Below, piece by piece: positions 33,247 to 46,371 of a stretch of DNA of 64,000 nucleotides (position 1 is the first letter of the stretch; each line of letters opens with the position of its first letter). The notes beneath the pieces were generated by a model. The model was given only the letters and a program-made list of their open reading frames with translations, searched no databases and had not been told where the DNA came from. The position numbers and the translations under genes are program-made. Origin of the DNA: Toxoplasma gondii ME49 (taxonomy: Eukaryota; Apicomplexa; Conoidasida; Eucoccidiorida; Sarcocystidae); the NCBI RefSeq assembly GCF_000006565.2, contig NC_031477.1, positions 1,706,043 through 1,770,042 of the forward strand, written 5' to 3'.

Positions 33247-36200
33247 TTACTCTTCTTCCTCATCCTCGAATTCGTCGTCCCAACAGTCGTCTTCATCATC
33301 TTCTCCCATTTCAATGTACTCCTTGAAGGTCCGGCCTGACACGCATAGACGCCAACGAAGGAACACAAACACCAGGATTTGGCGGAGAGCTGAAGCATGC
33401 ACGACGAAACACAGAGAAGCAACATCTTCTCTTGGAGCTAAAAAGGGCAAAGTCGACGGCGTTTCTCTGAGTTCTACAGCAGCGCCTTTCTGAAAGCTGA
33501 GAGGAAAAAAGACTGCGCTTCTCTGGACGCCACGAAGACGTTTTTATTGCACCTTCGTTGTCTTTGAGAAGAGGATCTACTCCGCCTCCGCCTTCGTGTC
33601 TCGGCCGCTGCGCCCAAGCGACCCAAGGACCGCCTCCGTGTGCTCCGCAGAGCGCCATGAACGGCGTGCGTCCATCTGACGAGAACAGAGAAAACACAAG
33701 CGCGGGGAGAAAACAAAAAAATCGAGAGAAACGTCGAAGCAAAGACTGGCTGAAGTTTCTGCCCTACCGAGCCAACGCCGTTCGTTCGAGTTGCGCCAGC
33801 CGGAGACAGAGAGAGAAACAAGACGCAGTGAGAGACGCTGAGAACCGGCGAGAAACAAGGAACAAGGAAACAGCACAGAGAGGAACAGAAACGAAGTGGC
33901 GCCGATAGAAAGAGCGAAGAGAGAGACAATATCCGCGACAACAAAAGAACGTGAAGTCGACACGAAAGCGGAAGGAAGAAGGCAGTTGAGAGGCTCTGGC
34001 AAGGACAGCACGCAATGGCGCGCGGCGAGATGCGGCAAAGAAGAAAAGACGAAGTAGCGTCACACATGGGTCACCCAGACGGTCAATAGACAGTGTGGAT
34101 CCTAGCGAGAGGAAAGAGCTTAGAGCGACGAAAACGAGACGAAAACGTGTGGGGTGGCGGGACTAACCTCCATCCTTGATGTTCAAGTTAGCGCCTGCGT
34201 TCACGAGGAGAATCATAGCCGCATGTGCCGCGTCTCCTGCAGAAGAAAAATGGAAATGCCAACAGACAGGCGCGTTCTTTATCGCACGGAAAATCGTCAA
34301 TTCAAGGTGTACAGGCAGGGCAGCGACCTCAAAAGCACACTAAACCTTTCCCCACAACAGGATTCCACACATCCCTCTACTCTCGTTTGTTTGAAGAAAA
34401 TCGACTTCGGATGCTCTTTAATGCGTTCGAAATGTCTGTTGCTCTATTTTCAGCGAATCCAGTTAGACCATGGAAAAAAACTCACTTTGGGCCTCAGGAG
34501 TCGAAGCCCACAAGTCTTGTGTTTCGCTTGGAATGGCTTTGAAGGCAGATTTTCCATTTTGTCGCTTCGTGAGCAGCCCCTCCGCGCCGCACGGACACAC
34601 CTAGATTTGAAATATGCAAGAGAGTCCTTTTCGTTTTCCTTAGTTTTCTTGCGCGCTTTCGCATCATTGCGTTCACTTGTTGATGGAGAGAGAGACCCTA
34701 GTGGCTGAGATTGACGGAGAAAACCGTCGAAGCACACGGAGACACACGCGTTCTCAGAAGACACGAAAAACGCAGGAGCAGGTCTTGTTCACTGTTTTGG
34801 GATCTCTGAAAAACAGAGAAATCTGCAGGTGCGGAGCGGCAAGTGCATTTGATTCGACACATATGTTTGAGCGTCTATTTTCAAGACACTGTTGGCTTCT
34901 GGAAATGTATTTTTCTGTTTCGTAGATCGTTTCGTGTTTCCAAGCCCCCCGCACCACAACCGAAAGAAAGATACCTGTGGGGGCGTCCTCGGCGATGAAG
35001 TGTGCCGGCGTCTGTCCGTGGTTGTTCGGCGTATTCACCTGAAGAAAAAACGACAGACATAGAACGACCCGAGTCCGAGAGATGGAGACAAGGACGCGCT
35101 GCCTTGCATGCATAGAAACTACAGCGGCGTCGAGAAAGCAGAACGGCGGAGAGACGCCTCGGACTGGTGGCCGTAGGAAAGGCGCCTGGCAGAGAAAACG
35201 CAATATCCCTTTACGCGGCCGAATGCCCGGGTCATAGCAACTTCGATGACACAGATGGTCCCCACACTGGCCAAAATGTGAAAACGTTCTGCGAGAAAGG
35301 ATACACTCGCCAAACAGAAAGACAGCTACAGGGAACCGCGAAGAGAACTTTCAGAGATGCAGCTGAGTGCACTGAATACAGTGGTGATGAGACAACTCCC
35401 GAGGATGGAGAAAGAGTCACATAAAAACTCACAAAGTTCTTGACGAGAGGGTAGCTGAGAAGCAGATTCAGCGTCAAGAGCGTATCCTTGTCCGACTGCG
35501 TGAGCGCTGCAAAAGTCGAGGGAAACAGACCGGGGAACAGTCGAGAGAAAACCGAGGGCGATGAGGACAACGCCCCGAAGAAACGGAAAGACAGTGGAGA
35601 GCCACAGAGGTTTAGGGAAGACGGAAGCACCGACAGAAGGACGGAAGAACAACACAAACAAAAGAAGCAGCAGAAAGAAAAGACGCAGAATGCACAGAGG
35701 AGTCACACGTGCAAGAGCCGACTTAGAGAGTCGCGTGAGAACAAAAACGTTAAAAATCCAACGTCTCAAAGCATAACGGCCGCAAAAACGCTCGTTTCCG
35801 AAAGTCGAAACAAACAATGAACTCAGCGCCCTGCACACAAATCCGCAAACGCGCGTTTTCTGCCTTGCAGACAAACACTACTGTTTATCGACAACAGACT
35901 GACAGGTGGCTTCCGAATTCGTTTCGGATGTATGTACAGTCCCGAAACCGTCACAGAAGGCGTGCGGCTGTACCTTTCAAGACGGACTCGCCAATGGCCG
36001 CCAGCTCCCTGGGGTGTTTCTTCTCGTCTTCTTCGCCCGGTGGAGTTGTTTCTTCCTGGAAAAGCGGCAACAACGCGCAAACAGACACTCCATCTTCGCT
36101 ATCTTCTCTTCCCTCTCTTGCTTATACGCCAGCTACGCTAACAGGCCTCCTGCGTGTCTGGGGGTTAGTGCCGCAGCCACTCACCAAGACTCCTGCCTGC

Positions 36201-38062
36201 AACATTCTCCGTCCAAATTGGCATGCAAGACATGACTCCCGGCCATTTCTGCGTTCCCAGTCTCAACGGAGATGCACTCTCGAAGTCGCATGCGTGCTGC
36301 TGCACTTCGCACGCAGAGCTTCGGAGCAACGCACAGTCGACCCATTGCAATCCCTGGCCCCCCGCCGTTTGACTGGAAAGGCTTTTTTTGGACAGCAAAG
36401 AGAGTCCAGAAACACAGCAGATTCTCGCTCACTTCTGCAGCTTCTCGCTTTCTGTCACCGTCATCTGTGGTTTCAGCGGCGGCCTTGATGTTTTTGCCTG
36501 CTCTGGGCTTCCCCGATTCTTCTGCTTCTTCGTCCTCCTCGTCCTCCTCGTCCTCCAGGGGACCGAGGTCGACTTCGAAGTGAACAAGGTGCAGCACAGT
36601 GTTTCCTTCGTCGTCTCGCAACTCAAGAGGCGAAGCCGGTGTCGATACACCCGGGGCAGATGGGGGTGCAGGAAACTGTTGCGAGGCTGAAACAATTCAC
36701 AAGAAGCCGAGGCAGCGTGGAGATCTGCACTTGGAAACAACTGACGGACGCCGCGCAAGGTGACGAAGCGTATTTCATAGCGTGAAAAACGGAAGACCCA
36801 GGCACTGGTCGTCCGTTCAGGTCGTTAATTTACCGAGTTGTTCCAAACTGTTCCAGTAAAAACGTTTACGGACCAAGCGTAGGGAATTCAGCAGATTCAT
36901 ACTGGAACGCGAATTCTGATTCCTTTGGACATAGTATGAGAAGAAAGCTTTTTCGTGACAATAAAAGGCACCACAAGTCGAAATACGTTTCTATTCATGC
37001 AACGTCCTGTCTGAAAGACGCAGGAAAACCGAATTCAGCTGAACCGTCTAGTCGTTCTATGCTCCAGCCGTATGTCCACGGTAAAAATGCGCGGATTCAG
37101 AGCGAAGGAAAACGAGCGACAGCTGCGCTTCTCCTCCTGCCAAAGACTCGGGAAGACGTAACGGATCAACTGCACAAAAACTTCACACATTCGCTGCGCA
37201 GACACTCGAGCATTCCCCCGTATTCATTCGCGCTTCCGACTACAGGTAGCCTCCCTTTGCAGCCATGTAAACATTTTTGGGTCTGGTTCTCTATATTATT
37301 ATATGCGTCCACGTTCACCAACACCCTCATTGACATGTATATGCATATGTGTGCTACGGTACCCTGGATCGATTGGTGTGTGTCCGGACGTAGTTTCGGC
37401 CTTACCAATCCAAGCAATTTTTTGGCGGTCATTCTCCTCCACACACAAGAAGGGGTATGGCATGTCGTTGTAGAACTCGAGACGCTCGTAGAGGCCTGAA
37501 AACGCGAGAAAAAAAAGGACAGAAAGCTCCATTCAGAGGGGCCGCTGAGTGTACGTACAGCAGGCATGCGTGCAGGAAGGAGCTGACCAACCGTCTGCTC
37601 CCCAGAGTGCGGAGTCTTCGCGCTTGATAAGCGTTTTCAAACATAAAGCACTTTGCTACTTGAACGCCTTTTGGTCTGCTGAAAATGCGATTCCTGTTTA
37701 CAAAATGCAATATTTCAAAGAACCTAAAATGGCGCCTTGAGCTGGAAATCGACACCATCGATGTGAATGCGCACAGACAAAGTCGAAAAAGACGCGCAAA
37801 ACCTACGCCTTAAAAACACATACGCTTTCTCAAGACTCGAACGAATGAAGCGAATGAAGCCCACAGTTCGACCCGACCAACATGCACCCCCATGTAGACA
37901 TACATAGGGGCATACACAAGCGCATGCATGTATATTTACCCCATGCATAAAATCATGTACACTACTTGTTAGCACTGCAGGGGACAGAAACAGCCGGCAC
38001 CTGATAAAACCGTGCACACACTCAAAATTACGCACATGTATCTCTATATATTTACATATGCA

Positions 38063-38104
<42 letters not shown>

Positions 38105-39803
38105 AATAGAAGTGTGTATAAGCATGTGCACATGTATGTCAATTTTGGTGGAAATCGAAATTCAAGCCGTGCAAGTTGCAGAAGCGACAAAGACTCACCT
38201 GCTGGACATGCAGAAAATTCCTTGACCATCTGCTCGAAAGACCCGTCTCCGTAGAACAGACGCTCTGTGGCGGAGTAGCTGCATGCACACAGACGGACCC
38301 AGTGGGCGAGAAAAGAAGACAGACTGAAAATTCACCGGATGAAACAGAGAGAGGGCTGAATCAGGCAAGCAGATGTTGGGCGACAACGTAAAAGCATATC
38401 CACGTAAAGCAGGTCAGGCATATTGACCCACACCAACACATGCATACGTAGACATGTATATATAAATGTATAAGCATGTATGTATATATATGTATAAATA
38501 ACGTATTTGTGTGTATATATATATATTTATATATATATATATCTTGGCGTGTTTGTGTGGGATGCCGAAGGAGAAGAGAGAGACGAGAAAAAGAATGTTT
38601 TCTGTGCGCTGTTTTGGAGAGCAACACCTGTTGAGGACAGAGGCATGCAGTTGAAGAGACAGACGCGAACTGAAGAGACAGTGGAGACGAACCTAAGACG
38701 ATGCCGTGTCACAGAAGCGCTACAATCAGAGGTTCGGTAAGGCGACCTTTTGAGAGGGAGGCCATCATTCGCAGAAATCAAAAGCGCTTTCAAATGGTCT
38801 CTGCGCTACTTGACTTGGCAGCACGATCCAGAGACTGGAAAGTCGACGGATACTGCAGAGCGCGTGGAACCTCTTTCGACTTTCACGGCTGGAGTCAAAA
38901 AACTCAGTTAGCCTCTCGCCACAGTCTGTATTTAAGTGACGGTGGAAACGAATTCAGCAGAAAGATGAGAAGCCATACAGCTAGGCACACACCGTACCGG
39001 AACTACCTACGTCCATCTATGTGCATCTCAATTAGTTGCTTCTGAGACTTTTTCAGAGATATTTTTTCAGTTTAGATCTGACTGCTGGTGATGTATTTAG
39101 AGGCCAAACGTATGCATCCTAAAACAGACTCTGAGCTTCGGTGATAGCCATTTTGATGAAGAACCCAGGATCACATGACAAGTAGAGAGTCTCTCTCTGA
39201 ACACGCAGAGGGGAGAGAGAAGAGAGAAGGCACGTTTCTACTGTGCATTTTCTCGATACGGAGAGAAACGTTTGAGGATTTGAAAGGGGCGCACCAATTG
39301 TTCAAGAGCCATGTCTTCGTCTGTTCGAGCGTTTCGAGTCTTTTCCGGAAGTTTGCTCTCTTTTCTGGGTCGAGGGTCTCTTCCAGCTCGTCCTCTAGCC
39401 TGTTCTTCACCTGCGCGATCTCCATTTCAAGCAGAGAAAGTGGAGTCCTGTTAGACCGGTTCTTTGCGCGCAGAATCCCGTAGCGACCCCCACTGTTCGT
39501 GTCGCCTTCAGCTCTCGCTCGAACCAAGGAGACGAGCTTTTCGAGAGCTTCAACGTGACCTGCAGCCGCGACGAAGTGTGCCACCGTGTTGCCTGTCTTC
39601 GGATCTGTCTCCTCGAATTCTTTCTCCAGATTTCTCTCCACTGCGCTCTCGTCCTTGGACACCGCTGCCCTCTCTGCCGACGTCCTGGCCGCAGAAGCCG
39701 TCTCAAGCTCGTCGAGTGTCGCCAGAAACTCCTCCCATTTTTTGGAGGCTGCGAGGGAGATCAAGGGAGCACTCGCAGACCCTTTGGAAGACGGAGTTTC
39801 CAT
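33247..39803 (-). CDS. Ankyrin-repeat protein with acidic C-terminus, ten exons
   Basis: Exons in coding order: 39803-39295, 38278-38199, 37495-37406, 36686-36433, 36055-35974, 35506-35433, 35038-34975, 34236-34168, 33675-33553, 33335-33247. All splice sites are GT/AG, phases agree, and the total is 477 residues plus TAA. The ATG at 39803 is in good context. Ankyrin-type segments: DPKTGNTVAHFVAAAGHVEA in exon 1; DDEGNTVLHLVH in exon 4; TPNNHGQTPAHFIAEDA in exon 7; AAMILLVNAGANLNIKDG in exon 8; DGRTPFMALCGAHGGG in exon 9. Exon 4 also has an EDEEDEEDEE run, and the protein ends in an Asp/Glu-rich tail (about DDCWDDEFEDEEEE). Ankyrin repeats are protein-binding scaffolds; no enzyme domain, signal peptide or membrane segment is evident. 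Partner and location are unknown. Repeats are degenerate and separated by unique sequence (exons 2-3), so a stacked solenoid is not assured. Confidence 0.88.
38064..38104 (+). repeat. (TA)n array in an ankyrin-gene intron
   Basis: About 41 bases of TA, with one TACATA break, lie in the intron between exons 38278-38199 and 37495-37406. Confidence 0.88.
38457..38542 (+). repeat. Interrupted AT-rich repeat in the first ankyrin-gene intron
   Basis: TATATA runs separated by AAATG, GCATG and TTTAT units lie within the intron between exons 39803-39295 and 38278-38199. Confidence 0.8.
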
Positions 39804-42068
39804 GTTTACAGCGTTTTAAGAGGCGGGCACAACGCGAACTGTCGACTGATGAGTCGCCGAACAGACAGATCGACTAAGACAGCTGCTAGGAGAAGTCGAA
39901 AGGCAACGACGAGGATCTGCGCAGGATGCGAGCGTCAGAGGCAGTCGCCCGCATGCAAGTTGACTGGTCGGCTTTCCGAGCGGAGCAAAAGACGCAAAAG
40001 TCGGTGGAGAGAGCGATTTGTCATTTTATGCGGAAACAGGGCGGCCTGTGTGTTTGGAGAAGAAACACGGCACGAGCGGAAGAAGGCGTACGCTGCAGAC
40101 ACAGGATCGTCCCTCAAGAGTGGTGAAACGCTTCTTTTACAAGGCTGCGAAACAAAGACGGTTTTCGATTTTACAGCAAATGGTGTCAAGAGCAATTTCT
40201 AAACGCGAGAAGTAGCTGGGGAGAAATACTGATGGAACGAAAAGTCAACAAAAAAATAATCGCCATGAAATGATAGAAGACAGGCGAATTTTGGCGACAT
40301 TTCTTTGAGGAAAACCCGTCGGTCTCTGCATGTGTAGTTTTTGCATGCATGCAGGAAAAGACTCACGCAGCTTCAGCAGACCCTCAAAACTTGCAAGCGT
40401 ACGACATCACGTGTGCTCGCAACACGAAAGCTTCCCACATTCACCTGGATTAGTCTTTGTCACTTGTGGGACTCCAGCCATGTGCAGGTGTCGTGCGACC
40501 GCATGGTCAACCACGATTTCAGAGCGGGTGGTGCAGAAGATCAAACTTGATACTCTCAGACAAACTGCAGGTGCTGGTTTTGTGTGGAGGATATGGTGAT
40601 TTGTTTGTACCACTGTCTGTATATTGGAGGTTCAGAACTCGTCCTGCAGAGGTGACCCAAGTAGTCGAAATAGAGAGGTAAACCCAGTGGGATTTGCCTG
40701 TGACGAAATTCGTTGAACAAGCCGCCTCCAGAACGCGTGTTCCATCGTAAGGCTTCGTCCACTGTACGTTGTCTCTTTCTTATTCATGTGCCTCACTCTC
40801 TCGATCCAGATCCACGTCTTTTCTTCTGTAGACACAGCGCGTCTTCACTGAAGTCAACGAGTTTGAACTACGTGACCAGCCGCAAGACAAATCGCCTCGT
40901 TGATTTTAATGGTGCCCGCCGTGCACCTTCTGCACGTAAAGGAAACTGTGCAAAAAAGAGTGCGAGTGGTTCCGCGTTGACTGAAAAGGTAGTAGCTGCC
41001 CAGCGTGTCGATGCTTATTTCTTGGCGGAGTGATGCCTTGGAGGTTCTTTTTGCTGATACGTGGTTCCACCTCAGCGCACCTGAGCTCCCCTGATTCCTA
41101 GGACCGAAAAATCCTCTCCCCTTAGCTCATACTCGTCCAAATGCCAACAGGATTTTTGTAACACAGACGTGCGCGTGACGCCAAGTGTCCTAGACACAGC
41201 TGTTGTATGTCTTTGTACCTTCGTTTCGGCTCCTCAGTTTAAGTTCAGGAGTTTTCTGTTTACTGCACGTCCCGGGCATTCAGGAGCATACGGTTATAAA
41301 CATCTTTTCATTTCCGTCGCCTGTCAGGACTGTTGGAGTGATCCGAGCAAGAAGTGTGGCACGTGAGTGCAAGCACTTTATTCGCAGAGTCATCCTCCCC
41401 AGTTGCTTCTTTTGTGTTTCAAAGACTGTCCATAAGAGGGTAAGCGTATCATTCAGGGGAAAAGGCTGCTTTGGTTTTCCGCGGAAGTCATTTGTAACGA
41501 CGGATGGTGAAACGAACTAACCTCGCCTACGATCATTATATATCCACAGCACAAAACTATTATCGACCTGTAATTTTGCAAAAGCGGTGGGGTAAAGAGA
41601 AAACCAACTATCGCTAAAAAAAGCACGAAAGGGTGTGACAATATAAACAGAAACTGGGCTCCGATCAAAATCGTGTTTGCGCGAGTCGGGGGAGAGCTCG
41701 TGACCGGCCAGTAGAAGAGGGAGACTGCTTGAGATTTTTGAAGCGTTACAGTCTACCTTTTTATTTTATAAACGCCAAAGGTAAACGCCAAATAGTATCC
41801 AGAGTTCTAGTCCTGGGATTTACATCGACAGAAACCTTTTGGCAAGCAATCACGGGGAGGGAACAGCACACGGGGGAGGCTATGAGGTTCCACAAAGCTC
41901 CCGCCACGCCCGGGTACGAAAAAGAAATGGTAACATAAGCCATATCGAGTTCATTGCTCATACAACTTCAAATGACCTCTTCGGGATCGTCAACAGTAGA
42001 GGAAAAACAAACTAAGGAACGAGAACATTGAAAAGACAAAACGGCAGCGACTTCATTTCCTGGTTGAA
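39804..42068. other. Spacer between two minus-strand genes
   Basis: The part next to 39803 should hold the ankyrin-gene leader and promoter, and the part next to 42069 the 3' end of the FAM221-like gene. A doubled TGCATGCATGCA lies at 40342-40353. No coding exon is supported; the frames are short and AT-biased. Confidence 0.5.
40342..40353 (-). promoter_or_regulatory. TGCATGCATGCA upstream of the ankyrin gene
   Basis: Two overlapping GCATGC palindromes sit about 540 bases before the start codon at 39803. The position and doubling make this the strongest GCATGC-type promoter candidate in the window, but the call rests on sequence alone. Confidence 0.3.
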
Positions 42069-44145
42069 TCAGAGACAGTGGAACTGCGTGTAATCGACCA
42101 TCGGAACAGAGCCTCCAAGAGGATCTCTCCGCAGGTTATCCAAGTCCGTGACCTGTATACGAACGAGAACAGACACGAAAAGGATGGTTTTTCTTATCCG
42201 TTGTCTGCTGAATTCACATTTTGTTCAGAAACACGCAGAGTGGTACGAGCTTAACACGCCGTAGTTGCATTTAAGTCGTCAAAGTCACGCGGGTGGATGC
42301 GACCATCGCACGCGTATTGCACCGAACAACTGATGCTCTTGAGGCTGCTCCAAGCGTCGCTTCACCACGAGAATGTACAACCACGAAACGTAGGAGTATC
42401 TGGTCTGTCAGACACAACCACGACCAGCAGTGTCCGTTTCTTCTGGAGAAACCGTGTCAGCGTAAAAACGATGCAGGTCAAGAGACAGAAGTCTGCACAA
42501 GTGAGCAATGGGAGTTGCACGGGGCGTACCTCTCGACCTAAATCCATAAAGTCCTCGGCTATTCCCTTCCCAATTTGAGAGACCGTGTCCGCCGTTCTGT
42601 TTAGCTTTTCCATGACTTGCTTGTGTCTGTTCCACGGATGGTTGCAATTACACACCCACGGAGAGTCGAACTTGTTGCAGGAACAAGAGGTTCTGCCGAA
42701 GTAGGCAACCGGACACAAGTGCACATTGTGCAGGATATACGAGCTCTGTCAGCTCCCATGTAAGTCGTAAATACATCCCAAGGAGAGGAACCAGTCGAAT
42801 AAACATGTACAAATAGCCACAACTCTCGCGCTTAGTGCGAAAGGACGGGCGCAGCATAGCATTCTCGTCAAAGCACTACACTTTCTGTACATGTCCGATG
42901 GTGAAATGAAGTAACATTCCCTTGGAGCGCTACCCACACCTACGCAGCACAAACCTGTTATCGAACATAAATCGAGGAGCAAAGACGAGGTAAACCGAGC
43001 TATCTCAAACATCTGTGTTAGCTAGCGGTTTAAGTAAGAAGGAGATAAGTTTTAGGAGAGTCTGTGTCGGGAGAGAGTGTATTCACCACAGGGGTGATTT
43101 CGTTTCCAACATGCTTACCGTGTACACTTGAAGGTGACTGGATCATGTTCGATGTGTTTGTGTTTGCACCTGCACCTGTTCACAAGACCACCCCCAAAAT
43201 CTGTCTTAAGAAGTGGTATGCCTTTAGCTATTGCAGGGCTGTCAGTGGCCACGGTGCTGGCAGACACGAAACACCTGTCGGCAAACTGAATTCGGCGCCA
43301 CGGAACACGGCAGTCAGTCAAGCTACATCAAGAACGACACCTGCATTCAAGAAACAACGCGACACAGGAAATCGACGTACAGCAGGGGAAATGTTAAATC
43401 GCGCGGGCGAGCCCTCCCAGGATCACAAAAGAGGCATGCTTTTCTTGTCTGTCTTCAAAGAAGTCCTCTCCTCCCGCATGTTCTAAGGATCTCCAACAGC
43501 AAAGCGACGAATTCTCAGATGTTTTTACACGATCAGGATGTAAATAGACCGCCGCAAACAGATTTCATTTCTGCAATCGCCACACGCGTTTTTGGATTGT
43601 TGCTGATGCTGCGTCTGCATGTGATATATACCTGCAGCCGTGCGCTGCCTGTTTCCGCCAGTATATCCACGTGAATGTCGCACCGAGATCTCCGATCCAT
43701 TCTCAGCCAATTCCGTCACGTCAACTACTCCCCGCGTCGCCTACCTTAAAATCCACGCACCCTCTGCAACAATATAGAAGAAGTCGCGACATTTGCACTT
43801 TCTATTGGTGCATCCAAACGGGTGTGGACGATCGACACCCTTGGCAAGACCCTTTGTGTGTTCTTTCAGGCGGTGACCGCACAAACACCGGCACTCCTCA
43901 CGAATGACAATGCACGCTTTGTCACATTCTTCGCAGATCCAGCGCCCTTTGAGACTCAGAGGTGGTACTGTAGAAGAGAGACGACAACCTGCATTTCCCC
44001 CTTTTGTTTTTTTGCTGAGTGTATCTTTCTGGCAATTTTCGTCCGCTCTTTCATGGCGCTCGGGTGTGCTGGCTAATGAAGCAACAGTCGCAGGTGTGGC
44101 GCCGCAAAAACCACTTGAAGTTGCAGGTGGAATCCTTTTCTCCAT
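42069..44145 (-). CDS. FAM221-family cysteine-rich protein, four exons
   Basis: Exons in coding order: 44145-43745, 43175-43119, 42692-42530, 42152-42069; phases agree and give 234 residues. The domain has the FAM221A/B layout of repeated Cys/His clusters: RWICEECDK and CRCLCGHRLKEH, then CTNRKCKCRDFFYI, then CRCKHKHIEHDP and FKCTR, then SCSCNKF and WVCNCNHPWNRHKQV. These probably bind zinc. The N-terminal 70 residues are unstructured and Ser/Thr-rich; the C-terminus (about 170-234) is a short amphipathic region. No signal peptide or membrane segment. Start: ATG 44145 is the first in-frame ATG, with only a moderate context; the frame stays open to about 44218 and an extra upstream exon is possible. 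FAM221 function is not well established; in animals FAM221 genes tend to track with cilia and flagella, so a role in the flagellated microgamete is a guess. Confidence 0.82.
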
Positions 44146-46371
44146 CGGTATTGCTGAAAGCGTGTGGACGTTCGAAAGTTGCGTTTTGTCTATACAGTCG
44201 GGTGAAATCGGTTGCACCTGGTAAATGCTGTGAATGGTTTTTATCCTGCAATAATTTCTTGTGGCCTTGCATGAACATGCCTGGACCGCGGAGCTGCCCT
44301 CCGGCCAGTTGCCCAGAGAAAAACATCAGAACAAAGCAAAGGAGCCCCGGAACTCCTTCTCTACAAGCCCCCGTTGTGTATGATATGCTATGAAACGACT
44401 CGCGATCGTGTAATTGAGCCCTGACAGTGACGGACAGATCGTTTTGCGACCGGAGGGGAGCTGACACCTCATCAGTTGGTGAAGCTGAAAAACACTCACG
44501 CAAACTTCGGACGGGTATTCAGATAACTGATAAAAACGCGAATACAAGCAACTAACGTCACACATAAAAATGCTATAAAGTAAAGGCTTCTGGGGTGCAG
44601 TCATGGGAATGCGCAGTTCACTAGACAACAGTTCATTAATCGATGGGGCACTGCTCCAAGCCATGCAGCCGAGCACGAGGAGCCACTGCCCTGTAAAGGA
44701 CAGACTCTAACACCGACTGGGTTGAAATCAATCGCTGTTCCCGCTTTGAGATGTAACGCACATTAAATCCAGTGCTTTTTCCGGGGAAATGACAGAGGAC
44801 TTTCCCGGATATTATGTCTTCCTAGGGCACCAGGAGGATCTGTGTTCACAGACACGCGCACACAGTGGCACAAGACACTCGGGTCACTGCCGGCGTGCTA
44901 GCACTTGTCGTGTCTAATGCCGCGAACAATTATGCCTGATTTTTGCCGAGTTATTGCATTGAAAACCTCAGCCAGTTTTGCTTCTTGGGAAAAGTTGCCT
45001 GTTGGGGATGCACGTGGGGCGGCAAGCGTCTCTCAAGCTGCATGTTCTTGCCTTGACATTCGATGCAACAGGCGGGAAGCATGTCTTCACTGAGTTAAGT
45101 CAGTAGGGACAGGCCAAAATACCACCGCCAAGAAACTAGCTCCGTCTGTGTCAAAACATGGAACAGGTAATGCTGCACATTTGTATGGAATTAAAGATTG
45201 TACAGGAGTTAAGCGAGGCGAAAACTCAAACTCCTGGCTTGTGTGGAGGTGCAGGAAGCTCACAGACACTGTTAAATACCGAAGAGGGAACCGCCTAGCC
45301 GCTTCCTTGTCTGAGAAACCCAGAGTCACACAAACCGGGCACGCAACACACGGCTTCACCTGCGATAGGAGTTGTTGAATCCGGTGAAGCCGTGTCATGC
45401 ATGCTTCGCTCTGTCTGACAGCTCTTGCATGATTCTTATACGCCGATATTTTATTAATTTAGTTCCAATGACTTCTCGGAAAGAATGGCGAGTGAGGAGC
45501 CACAACTGCCGAGTGTCGCTGCTGCCTAAGTGAGTTTTCCTCTTTAGTACCTCGCTGAGATTGAAAGATTCTTTGCTAAGGGGAAATCAACGGTTGTATA
45601 CTTCTGACGGGTCATAACCTCATTCTGCCTAAGTATCGGAAACTGGCAAATGTGAAGAGAGGCCGTCCGTCGTGTAAAGAAGTCACTTTAACACGCTCAT
45701 GAGGCATGGCTTCACTATGTGTATATTTTTGGAGTCACCGATGTTTTAAGGGCGCAGTTCTGTTCGTGCCTAGATCCGGCAAGAAAGGTGAAAGGCTGGT
45801 GACGTAGGCATCGTCGGCCGCGACAACATTTTGGGGGGGCTTGCAAAAAGTATGGTAAATGCGGATCCTTTGGAGAGACAGAATTTCATCTACTGAGGTG
45901 GTCTTTCGTGCTCCATGAAAGTGCCATTGCATCCGCCATCGACAAAAACATGTGATGAGACAGGCTTCCAGGTACTCAGCGATATCCTGTGGAAAGTAGG
46001 GGCTGCAGCGATCTGCTGCGTCTTAACGGCCGTTGCTGCTCGTCGGCCTGGAGCTGGGACCGTTTTCATTTTGAGGTTGTTGCTTGGCAGGACCTCGGCA
46101 ATGATAAGTGATCATCACACGAGAACAGAACTAGTTTCTCTCTTCGTATCACCAGAAATAGGAGGTGTCCCTACTTTTCCCCTTGGGGAACATACTGTTG
46201 CATCCGTCGTTGACTCGACTCTTGGTGGCTGTCCGCTTCAGACCAACACGAGCACTACCGCATATTCCTTGCATGCTCAGAACTATGATTTCATGTTCTT
46301 CTTTGTATTGCTGGTCCACAAAACGAAGAAGTCTTGAATGAACGGGTGGCAGATGTTAACTGTGGGCAAAA
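44146..46371. other. Divergent promoter region
   Basis: This spacer separates the FAM221-like gene (minus) and the RON2-like gene (plus), so it should hold both promoters. TGCATGC occurs at 45398-45404 and 46270-46276 and GCTAGC at 44897-44902. No coding exon is supported; frames at 45915-46337 lack a credible start and have mixed codon usage. Confidence 0.5.
46270..46276 (+). promoter_or_regulatory. TGCATGC motif just upstream of the RON2-like gene
   Basis: TGCATGC lies 96 bases before the ATG at 46372, closer to a start codon than the other GCATGC sites noted here, with a second copy at 45398-45404. Rhoptry and microneme genes are under ApiAP2 control in T. gondii; whether this copy is used is untested. 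Confidence 0.28.

Noticed and set aside
45915..46337. 140-codon frame just before the RON2-like start
   Set aside because: Its Met at 45915 lacks a supporting context and the frame covers the expected promoter; mixed codon usage.
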